From positions 1 through 34,481 of IMG/VR virus record IMGVR_UViG_3300028394_002580: a DNA stretch of 34,481 nt. One strand, written 5' to 3'. A model generated the notes under the pieces. That model saw only the letters and a list, made by a program, of their open reading frames with translations. It did not search any database and was not told where the DNA came from. Made by a program: the position numbers and the translations under genes. Source of the DNA: a virus. Shown here in pieces: positions 7,839 to 13,726 of this stretch (positions within the stretch are counted from its first letter, which is position 1; each line of letters begins with the position of its first letter).

Positions 7839-8451
7839 TTTTCCATCAGATATTGTTACACTTACTGGTAATCAGGCAGATTACTATTCGTTTGTTAATG
7901 ATACATATTTTCCAATATGCAAGGATCAACGTGTATTGGAAATTGGACCCAATGTTGGGTGGCATTCGGCCTACATTGCCAAGCAATCTCCATCTTACTT
8001 TGAAGTGGTGGAAAGTGATACAAGATGTATCAAAACATTAAACAATATCCCGACCATAAATAAAGTTGTTCATAATGACATTTTGCTTGAACTTCAAGCA
8101 AATTCAAAACAATTTGACGTTTGTATTTGCTTAGGTGTTTTATACCATTTACACAGTCCTTTATATCTATTAGAATTAATAGTTAACAAATATCAACCTA
8201 AATTTATATTGCTAGACAATGTCACAGCACCCCATCCTTTGGTTTTTAAGTCTGAGAATGTGAATCAATACGGGAGTTATCATACCATCGACAATTGGAA
8301 AACTTGCCAACTCAATTTTGTTGTACCATTTTTTATTTGCAATCAATCATTGCATGCCATGGGCTACCAGCTTGAAACAGCAAACAAGCAAACAGTGGCG
8401 TGGTTCCCCAAAAGCAACGGGTGGACTGCGTTATGGAAATTAAAGGAGTAA
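7825..8451 (+). CDS. SAM-dependent methyltransferase, likely inserted cargo gene
   Basis: The 208-residue product (from ATG 7825; a TTG at 7813 would add four residues) has motif I RVLEIGPNVGWHSAYIAK, an acidic motif II (FEVVESD), a GVLYHLHSPLYLLELI segment and a C-terminal TAPHPLVFKSENVNQYGSYH. It looks like a methyltransferase in the tRNA wobble-uridine CmoB-like or general Methyltransf class; substrate unknown. Neither start has a ribosome site of its own, so translation probably depends on the upstream remnant frame. The gene is visibly more AT-rich than its neighbours (many TTT, AAT, ATT codons) and sits exactly between the two copies of the MazG-like gene start, both signs of recent acquisition. 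Confidence 0.8.
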   Translation: MHPFDFPSDIVTLTGNQADYYSFVNDTYFPICKDQRVLEIGPNVGWHSAYIAKQSPSYFEVVESDTRCIKTLNNIPTINKVVHNDILLELQANSKQFDVCICLGVLYHLHSPLYLLELIVNKYQPKFILLDNVTAPHPLVFKSENVNQYGSYHTIDNWKTCQLNFVVPFFICNQSLHAMGYQLETANKQTVAWFPKSNGWTALWKLKE

Positions 8452-8453
8452 AA

Positions 8454-8822
8454 ATGACTAATCCATTTACAAACCAAGCCAGTTTCATGCGGGCCTGCGG
8501 TCAAACTGTGGGCATCGAGAATCGTGATCAGTATGCCTTGTATCTTGATCTAATCCGAGAAGAAGTACAGGAACTCGAAGACAGTCAGCATCCGGTCACA
8601 GACCTTGATGCCTTGATTGACATACTTGTTGTCACAATTGGTGCCATCCACAGCATGGGTGCCGATGCCGAAGGTGCCTGGAACGAAGTCATGCGCAGCA
8701 ACCTTGACAAGATCGATCCTGCTACCGGAACAGTACTCAAGCGCGGCGACGGTAAAGTACTTAAACCCGAAGGTTGGACGCCACCTTGCTTGGATCCATA
8801 TTTGAACGAGGTCCATCGGTGA
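8454..8822 (+). CDS. MazG-like nucleotide pyrophosphohydrolase family protein
   Basis: The start at 8454 has AAAGGAG 6-10 nt upstream and the MTNPF start shared with the remnant at 7797. The 122-residue product has an all-alpha MazG-like core: IREEVQELED (E36, E37, E40) and DLDALIDILVVTIGA (D52, D56), the paired acidic helices that bind Mg2+ in all-alpha NTP pyrophosphatases, then AWNEVMRSNLDKID and GKVLKPEGWTPP. The last part resembles the tail of phage MazG-like and phosphoribosyl-ATP pyrophosphohydrolase-like proteins. It would hydrolyse (d)NTPs or a related nucleotide to the monophosphate. The stop overlaps a GTG start (GTGA) of the next gene. Confidence 0.83.
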   Translation: MTNPFTNQASFMRACGQTVGIENRDQYALYLDLIREEVQELEDSQHPVTDLDALIDILVVTIGAIHSMGADAEGAWNEVMRSNLDKIDPATGTVLKRGDGKVLKPEGWTPPCLDPYLNEVHR

Positions 8823-9028
8823 GCCTACACATAAATCGGTTCATTGACCGTGTGCAAGGACAAGATGCCAGAGGTGGCCGCGACTTGGTTATGACCATGA
8901 CCGAAGCAAAAGACCTATTAGCGGACATTACACGCCTGTTATTGGATCTAGAAACTATACGTTCGACCGCTGTAAATACCCGTAGTGAAGAAACAATCAC
9001 TATTAAAATGGATGGTGGTAGTTTTTAA
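8819..9028 (+). CDS. Unknown small helical protein
   Basis: A GTG at 8819 overlaps the preceding stop (GTGA), with purines (GAACGAGG) upstream; this start gives 69 residues. The product is mostly helical, with TEAKDLLADITRLLLDLETIRS as a likely amphipathic or coiled-coil helix, and ends in a short strand (ETITIKMDGGSF). No family recognised. It follows the MazG-like gene in one transcript and is followed by an ATAAATA box that starts the next unit. Confidence 0.65.
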   Translation: MSLHINRFIDRVQGQDARGGRDLVMTMTEAKDLLADITRLLLDLETIRSTAVNTRSEETITIKMDGGSF

Positions 9029-9046
9029 TATTGGTATATAACGGTC

Positions 9047-9053
9047 ATAAATA
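9047..9053 (+). promoter_or_regulatory. Late-type promoter box ATAAATA
   Basis: ATAAATA with 7 nt (CTAAACC) between it and the ATG at 9061. No -35 element and no Shine-Dalgarno sequence are visible, so transcription from this box would begin at or next to the start codon. Confidence 0.6.
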
Positions 9054-9060
9054 CTAAACC

Positions 9061-9348
9061 ATGAGTAGACCCAAGCCAATCGTACTTGCTGAGATTACAA
9101 ATCGTACCACCTACAAGACCGAACAGGTGTTAGGTAGCGAAGGAGTATGGGCAGTATTTTATGACAGCAAGCCTATCAATCTCAAAACATCAAACCTATT
9201 GGTTCAGTATCCAGGACCAAAATACAAAAAGGTCAGTTTCAGTAATCCTGGTCATGCTATCAACCTAGCAAGAAAGTTGAACACACAGTTCAAGACTGAC
9301 AAGTTCTCAGTAGTGGTACTCAAGCAAGGCGACAGGATTTTTCCCTAG
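9061..9348 (+). CDS. Conserved T4-like phage protein of unknown function
   Basis: The 95-residue product has a compact mixed fold: ITNRTTYKTEQVLGSEGVWAVFYDSKPINLKT, then QYPGPKYKKVSFSNPGHAINLARKLN, then a last strand FSVVVLKQGD. From memory it resembles a short conserved protein of marine T4-like phages, with no assigned function. It directly follows an ATAAATA box and lacks a ribosome site, so it may be read from a leaderless late mRNA. The next gene begins just after its stop. Confidence 0.75.
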   Translation: MSRPKPIVLAEITNRTTYKTEQVLGSEGVWAVFYDSKPINLKTSNLLVQYPGPKYKKVSFSNPGHAINLARKLNTQFKTDKFSVVVLKQGDRIFP

Positions 9349-9349
9349 T

Positions 9350-9724
9350 GTGCGCGATCAAAAGAAACAACTCACACACGATCTAGTACAACAACTTGAC
9401 CCCGAGCTTGGCATAACTGAAAAGGTGGCCATGAGCACTTGGTGGCACAACACAAGACCCAAGGGCGGTATGCGATTGACCAGTACCGGATATGCAGTCT
9501 TCAGTAAGGATCTTGATCTTGCCCAATACAGTTTTGATCTCGACGATCCCTATGTGTTGAATGGTGCCATGATTTTAGAAATGGATCAAAAATTACAGAT
9601 GCCCTATTATATCTTGGCAAAACGATCTGGAACTTGGAAGATCATCTTGTTTGGTAGCTCAGAAGCCTTGGTAGCTACCTTGTATGGAGATTTTAAAAGG
9701 TGGCTTGACAACTACCAACCCTAG
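9350..9724 (+). CDS. Conserved phage protein of unknown function
   Basis: Starts at a GTG one base after the previous stop and encodes 124 residues. Visible features are an N-terminal helix (KKQLTHDLVQQLDPELG), a TWWHNTRPKGGMRLTSTGYAVF segment and an aromatic-rich beta part, ending in FKRWLDNYQP. The TWWHNTR/GYAVF layout reminds me of conserved unknowns in T4-like phages; no enzymatic motif is apparent. It ends 2 bp from the converging minus-strand transferase gene, with no terminator hairpin between them. Confidence 0.72.
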   Translation: MRDQKKQLTHDLVQQLDPELGITEKVAMSTWWHNTRPKGGMRLTSTGYAVFSKDLDLAQYSFDLDDPYVLNGAMILEMDQKLQMPYYILAKRSGTWKIILFGSSEALVATLYGDFKRWLDNYQP

Positions 9725-9726
9725 TG

Positions 9727-10683
9727 TTAGAGTTCAGCAATGGCTCTAGCACGGATTTTAAAATTTGTTTGATACCAATCAGGCAGTTTAACCAGGGCCA
9801 ATTCCTTGTTGGCCTGCAATCGTGGAAGCAAGCGACTGGTATCATAATGCGATGATATCACTGGCCTGTTAGATTCCAGAGCCATTTCTACTCTGCAGTC
9901 GTTGGGCGCAAGATCATACGCATGATCGACAATGTCATCAAACATGTCAAATCCCAGCACACGAAGTTTCTCAACCATGCGCGGTGTGCTGATCATGACC
10001 GGTATCTGATGTGCCAAAAATGCCAACAGGGTTTTTTCTGAATACAATCCAGGATACTCGTCGTATAGTGTTTCGGTCACAATATTAAACGCACATGATC
10101 CGTATACTTGTGCCAGTCGTACAAAGTTTTCTTCGTTGCTGGTGCCGCGATAGGTACCATAGTCCCACTGGGTCAAGGAAATATCACGACCATAACTTAA
10201 GACGCCATTGGCCCACGTCTGTAAAACATCCACAGCGCGGCGACGATGCTGGCACGGTCGTCCATTCAAACATTGCCATGACATGGTCTTGGTTTGTTGT
10301 GGTATGTGTTGCCAGAGTTTAATTTGAGATTGTAAATTACTCATAAGGTCATAATTGTGTTTGCTAAATTCAATTAATTTTAAAGGACCTGAATAAATTT
10401 CATCTAGCCCTGGATGCATGTGAACAGCTACAATTTGTTTGGAATTCTCACCGTAATGCTGAACAATTTTTTCTAACTCTAGCACACGACCATTTGACAC
10501 AGTCACACGATCCTGCATGTACATTATTAACACAGTGTTGGATTTAAAACTTACTGCTGGCAGTCGGCATTGCCATCCTGACGTCCAATCGTACTCATAA
10601 TGGGATCTAAACACGTTCCATTCTACTACTACTTCAAATCCCAGCTCTTCAAAAGTTTGTCGAAACAATGCACTGTAATCCAT
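9727..10683 (-). CDS. Glycosyltransferase-like paralogue A
   Basis: The ATG at 10683 overlaps the stop of the upstream ParB-like gene (TAATG), giving 318 residues; an earlier ATG at 10716 lies within that gene. The protein shares two blocks with three other genes here: an HR block (CLNGRPCQHRRRAVDVL) and a C-terminal NIVTETLYDEYPGLYSEKTLLAFLAHQIPVMIS followed by LRVLGFDMFDDIVDHAYD. The ET...SEKT..A block is reminiscent of the C-terminal donor-binding part of GT10 fucosyltransferases and exostosin-like transferases. Expected role: adding a sugar to a host or phage glycan. Last gene of a three-gene minus-strand unit. The GT call is by motif resemblance only. Confidence 0.65.
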   Translation of the reverse strand: MDYSALFRQTFEELGFEVVVEWNVFRSHYEYDWTSGWQCRLPAVSFKSNTVLIMYMQDRVTVSNGRVLELEKIVQHYGENSKQIVAVHMHPGLDEIYSGPLKLIEFSKHNYDLMSNLQSQIKLWQHIPQQTKTMSWQCLNGRPCQHRRRAVDVLQTWANGVLSYGRDISLTQWDYGTYRGTSNEENFVRLAQVYGSCAFNIVTETLYDEYPGLYSEKTLLAFLAHQIPVMISTPRMVEKLRVLGFDMFDDIVDHAYDLAPNDCRVEMALESNRPVISSHYDTSRLLPRLQANKELALVKLPDWYQTNFKIRARAIAEL

Positions 10684-11327
10684 TAACGTGACCACTCGAT
10701 TGGCTGTTTGGCCCATGACATGCTAAATTCAAAATCATCAGGTTGTTTATCAAGATACTGTTGCATCATGTTTAATTTTTGATTGATGTCATGTAAGTGC
10801 GTGGCTGTGCTGTTATCTCCAATTTCTAACCAGGATACCGCATAATTTTTGTCAACAGTGGCCGGAGTATAGTATATTGCTGCAGAACCAGGATCTAGGT
10901 CCAAGTGACCAATCAATTCTTCATCGCTAGTGATCGGAATCCAATCAGAAAAATTATCAGCCAATTCACAAAGTGTTGTAATTACCACAGACACCAAAGG
11001 CGGATCCGAGCATAAACTCAATGCCATAAGACGTGTGTCACCACATATTACATGGTACTTGGTGTCTTGTTTATATACCAAGATGGGTTTCTTAATAGGT
11101 TCATGTGGTAATTTTTGATAGATCCAGTTTACATTCACCAATCGACTAATTTCATCTTGTAGTCCAAATTCCCATACAGAAAGATTTCGTCCGTGTTGTT
11201 TCATGTATGCGTTTACTGTTGCGATTGAATTGCGTATTGTCTGCATAGGACACAGTTCTTGTATACTCATGCCAGTATGATAAAACATGGCATAGCGGTC
11301 ACCAAGTATATTACAGATTTGGTCCAT
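10683..11327 (-). CDS. ParB/sulfiredoxin-fold (ParB-like nuclease) protein
   Basis: The 214-residue product has a central KKPILVYKQDTKYHVICGDTRLMALSL, which fits the ParB-N/sulfiredoxin fold: a strand pair leading to G(D/E)xR (here GDTR) and a helix. The upstream part (SVWEFGLQDEISRLVNVNWIYQKL) is a plausible lead-in helix. No helix-turn-helix DNA-binding domain follows, so this is not a classical partition protein. It is joined on both sides to glycosyltransferase-like genes by TAATG overlaps (11327 and 10683), so all three are made together. Such stand-alone ParB-like domains can be nucleotide-using enzymes (CTPase, nuclease or kinase-like); the actual activity is unknown. Confidence 0.65.
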   Translation of the reverse strand: MDQICNILGDRYAMFYHTGMSIQELCPMQTIRNSIATVNAYMKQHGRNLSVWEFGLQDEISRLVNVNWIYQKLPHEPIKKPILVYKQDTKYHVICGDTRLMALSLCSDPPLVSVVITTLCELADNFSDWIPITSDEELIGHLDLDPGSAAIYYTPATVDKNYAVSWLEIGDNSTATHLHDINQKLNMMQQYLDKQPDDFEFSMSWAKQPIEWSR

Positions 11328-12412
11328 TATTTTATCAGTTCAACTACTGTGGGCCACCACTGTGCAAAATCTTGTGGCCACTGTTGGCGCATTTGCTTTA
11401 GTAGTTGTTGATTGTGTTCTGCAGCCCGTTGAGCACGTGATCGAGGAGAATCTGCCTGTATTCGTTCTATAGTGTCTGTGGCTTCAAACAAAAAGTCTAC
11501 CATTTTGTCACCATAGGCCGCTGTGCGATTTTCTATCATGCTGTCATATCGATGAGAGCTCACGTCTGACATCACATCAAATCCCAAACTGTTTAGGTAG
11601 GCCACAGTGTGTTGACCTGAATACAACATCCATGGTACTGGCAAGCATAAAGCGCGAAACGTTTTTTCACTTAGTGCAACAGTTGTATCACTACTATAGG
11701 TTTCCATCACAATGTTCATCCAGGCCGACACATGAGCTTGTTCTTGACTCAGGGCATGATTACGATATGGCATCATGTCACGAACATGTTGATAGGGTTT
11801 TTCATACACTTCACAATAAGGCGATTGTAATTCTTGATACTGTCGATCAAAATTTTCTCGTAATCCTGCCGGGCTGGTATTGTCACCATTCCAACTCCAA
11901 CAGTTAAAATTTGTATAATCCATCTCATCAATGTTGAATCGGTCGTCAATCTCACCATCCAGTCGAAATTGCACCCGTAATCGCATTTCTAAAAACATTA
12001 ACATGCGTTTATGGTCCATACGATTTACGGCAAAACAAAAACGTCGATCCGGTTGCCACGTGTTCACCGCAGGTGTATGTGAATAGATACCATAAAAACT
12101 TGCGGGCAATTGGCACACACGATATTGCGTGGGTACATTGACACGATTATCTGTAATCACCACAGTGTTGGTGTCAAACAAATAAGGCACAGCCAACGAG
12201 TAGTCTTCACTACAGGTAGTAAAATCATCTACTAAGCATACCACCACAGTTTGATTGCCGCGACGCCAGACCTTGTTGTTGCTATCTGCAGATTGATAAC
12301 CCATGGAAATCAAATTACTACGAACAAAGTCCAACAAGTTATTTTCATGCCAGATGCATTGGCTAGTTTGAAAAATTTCACCAGTATAAATTTCGTGATA
12401 AGGATCGGTCAT
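11327..12412 (-). CDS. Glycosyltransferase-like paralogue B
   Basis: The ATG at 12412 is preferred to a TTG five codons upstream; product 361 residues. It has the same two blocks as paralogue A: CFAVNRMDHKRMLMFLEMRLR and WMNIVMETYSSDTTVALSEKTFRALCLPVPWML, then LNSLGFDVMSDVSSHRYD. The N-terminal half is diverged and carries an FCFAVN strand typical of the start of the second Rossmann-like domain. First gene of the minus-strand unit; its upstream region is shared with the divergent tmRNA promoter. A sugar-transferring role is inferred from GT10-like block order; donor and acceptor unknown. Confidence 0.65.
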   Translation of the reverse strand: MTDPYHEIYTGEIFQTSQCIWHENNLLDFVRSNLISMGYQSADSNNKVWRRGNQTVVVCLVDDFTTCSEDYSLAVPYLFDTNTVVITDNRVNVPTQYRVCQLPASFYGIYSHTPAVNTWQPDRRFCFAVNRMDHKRMLMFLEMRLRVQFRLDGEIDDRFNIDEMDYTNFNCWSWNGDNTSPAGLRENFDRQYQELQSPYCEVYEKPYQHVRDMMPYRNHALSQEQAHVSAWMNIVMETYSSDTTVALSEKTFRALCLPVPWMLYSGQHTVAYLNSLGFDVMSDVSSHRYDSMIENRTAAYGDKMVDFLFEATDTIERIQADSPRSRAQRAAEHNQQLLKQMRQQWPQDFAQWWPTVVELIK

Positions 12413-12451
12413 GCAAGTAATTAGCAAAAATTACCATTGACCAAAAATTAC

Positions 12452-12480
12452 TTGACAAAGTTTCAAAATAAATATATACT
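12452..12480 (+). promoter_or_regulatory. sigma70-type promoter of the tmRNA, with overlapping ATAAATA
   Basis: TTGACA (12452-12457), 17-bp spacer, TATACT (12475-12480): near-consensus. Transcription should begin near 12487, exactly where the acceptor piece begins. An ATAAATA box (12468-12474) lies inside the spacer, so late polymerase might also use it. A second TTGACC is at 12437-12442. Confidence 0.75.
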
Positions 12481-12486
12481 GTAGTT

Positions 12487-12852
12487 ATTGTTGTAATTCC
12501 TTTGTAGCGAAGGCATTGTGGACGTGGGTTCGATTCCCACCAGGTCCACCGAAGCGTATTAGAATCCGTTAAACGATTAGGGCTGGTATCCCAGAGTCAC
12601 TCAGAGAAACTCTCAAGTGCCGTAGTACGTTTCAGTGGGCCTGACCCGGTTTCGACATGGTGAGATAGCGAAAGAGGCAACACAGTAGGCGATGACTGTA
12701 AATCAAGCAAATCTCGTAAATGCAAAAGCAAATACAGGCGAAGTAACTGTTTCTGGTAAGAACGTCAAGTTCTCTGCTCGTTCAGTAAAACGCCAATCAT
12801 TAGCAGTTTAATCACTGCTTAGGGTAGGAAATACCTCGTAACAGAAACCACC
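12487..12852 (+). ncRNA. ssrA: Circularly permuted two-piece tmRNA
   Basis: tmRNA rescues ribosomes stalled on broken mRNA. Here the order is permuted. First the acceptor piece (about 12487-12550): T-arm GTGGG-TTCGATT-CCCAC (12524-12540), acceptor strand CAGGTCC (12541-12547), A48-CC, with the final A of CCA not encoded. Then an intervening segment (12551-12636). Then the coding piece from 12637: GGGCCTG (12637-12643), which pairs fully with CAGGTCC, followed by GGTTTCGAC of the D-loop region. Further pairings support one fold: CATTGTG (12514-12520) with CATGGTG (12656-12662), and TGTTG (12489-12493) with CAACA (12678-12682). The tag stop lies in TTAGCAG..TAATCACTGCTTAG, matching the usual P5 hairpin. 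GGTA/TACC (about 12824-12836) and a terminal hairpin follow. Permuted tmRNAs are known in alpha- and some betaproteobacteria and cyanobacteria. Confidence 0.9.
12728..12811 (+). other. tmRNA tag reading frame (about 27 residues)
   Basis: By alignment of CTCGTAAA with the E. coli tmRNA, the resume codon is probably GCA at 12728; the tag then begins ANTGEVTVSG and ends KRQSLAV before TAA (12809-12811). GCA codons at 12722 and 12707 in the same frame would give 29 or 34 residues. The tag is long and basic (K and R) and its end is LAV rather than the LAA recognised by ClpXP; usual tags are 8-20 residues with an acidic AND start. The reading frame is seen directly; the resume point is inferred. 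Confidence 0.7.
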
Positions 12853-12878
12853 ATTATGGCACCTTCGGGTGCCATAAT
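12853..12878 (+). terminator. Strong hairpin after tmRNA
   Basis: ATTATGGCACC-TTCG-GGTGCCATAAT: an 11-bp perfect stem with a stable TTCG loop. It is not followed by a clear T-run (TACACGG), so it may be a 3' processing or protection hairpin as much as a terminator. Confidence 0.7.
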
Positions 12879-12900
12879 TACACGGTTCTACTAACAATCA

Positions 12901-12907
12901 CTAAATA
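12901..12907 (+). promoter_or_regulatory. Weak late-type box CTAAATA before TorF-like gene
   Basis: CTAAATA about 40 nt before the ATG at 12948; a ribosome site ATAAGGA lies between. One base off the ATAAATA form and far from the start, so a weak call. Confidence 0.3.
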
Positions 12908-12947
12908 TTATGTGGTTGTAGTATCTTAACATAAGGAAAAACACACA

Positions 12948-13667
12948 ATGAAATCAGTACTCGTAGCATTATTAATGACAGCTGGCGTTTTTGCAGCTCA
13001 AGCGCAAGTAACAGGCAATTTAGGTTTGACCACAGACTATCGGTATCGTGGTATTAGTCAAACTCAAAATGCTCCTGCTATCCAAGGTGGAGTTGATTAT
13101 TCTCATTCTAGCGGTTTTTACGCTGGTAACTGGAATAGTTCAGTATCTAGCTCGGTATACACAAACGGCGCTGGAGTTGAAAGTGATTTGTATGCAGGTT
13201 ACAAGCGTGAAGTAATCAAAGGTCTGACACTTGATGTTGGCTCAATGAACTATTTCTACCCTCGTGCCACAAACGGAACTAGCGATAACTTTGACACTAA
13301 AGAAATCTACGCTGGTTTAAGTTACGGCATTGCTAGTGCCAAGTATAGCCGTTCAATCAGCAACTACTTTGGTGCATCAAACAGCAAAGGCAGCGAGTAT
13401 ATCCAAGCTGATGTAGCATATCCAGTCAAGGGTACCAAGTTCACTGCGGTTGCACATGCTGGTCATACCAACGTAGCCAACAGCAACAAACTAGACTATA
13501 CCGACTACAATGTTGGTGCTAGTTATGATCTAGGTCAAGGTTGGGCAACAAGTGCCAAGTATCATACCAACACTGGTTTGACTGGTACAGCCAAAACAGC
13601 AAACACTGTTAATGGTCAACAGTTATACAAGAATGCTGTAGTTGTAGGTGTTACACGTTCATTCTAA
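12948..13667 (+). CDS. TorF-like outer-membrane beta-barrel protein
   Basis: Resembles the TorF/Gcw_chp family (TIGR02001) of proteobacterial outer-membrane proteins. The 239-residue product starts with a clean signal peptide (MKSVLVALLMTAGVFAAQAQ, cleavage after about residue 20), then NLGLTTDYRYRGISQTQNAPAIQGGVDYSH, the family opening, and amphipathic strands rich in Y, G, S and T, ending GVTRSF with a terminal aromatic as in Bam-assembled barrels. AAGGA lies about 15 nt upstream. It stands alone between the tmRNA hairpin and a strong terminator, so it is its own unit. A secreted outer-membrane protein is rare phage cargo; it could alter receptor display, permeability or superinfection. Family fairly clear; role unknown. 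Confidence 0.82.
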   Translation: MKSVLVALLMTAGVFAAQAQVTGNLGLTTDYRYRGISQTQNAPAIQGGVDYSHSSGFYAGNWNSSVSSSVYTNGAGVESDLYAGYKREVIKGLTLDVGSMNYFYPRATNGTSDNFDTKEIYAGLSYGIASAKYSRSISNYFGASNSKGSEYIQADVAYPVKGTKFTAVAHAGHTNVANSNKLDYTDYNVGASYDLGQGWATSAKYHTNTGLTGTAKTANTVNGQQLYKNAVVVGVTRSF

Positions 13668-13685
13668 TCCAGAGTGAATCTTATT

Positions 13686-13710
13686 AAAAAGGACCTGCGG
13701 GTCCTTTTTT
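13686..13710 (+). terminator. Rho-independent terminator after TorF-like gene
   Basis: AAAAAGGACC-TGCG-GGTCCTTTTTT: a 10-bp stem ending in a T-run, 18 bp after the stop of the outer-membrane protein gene. Confidence 0.9.
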
Positions 13711-13726
13711 CATGGTAAGTAAACGC

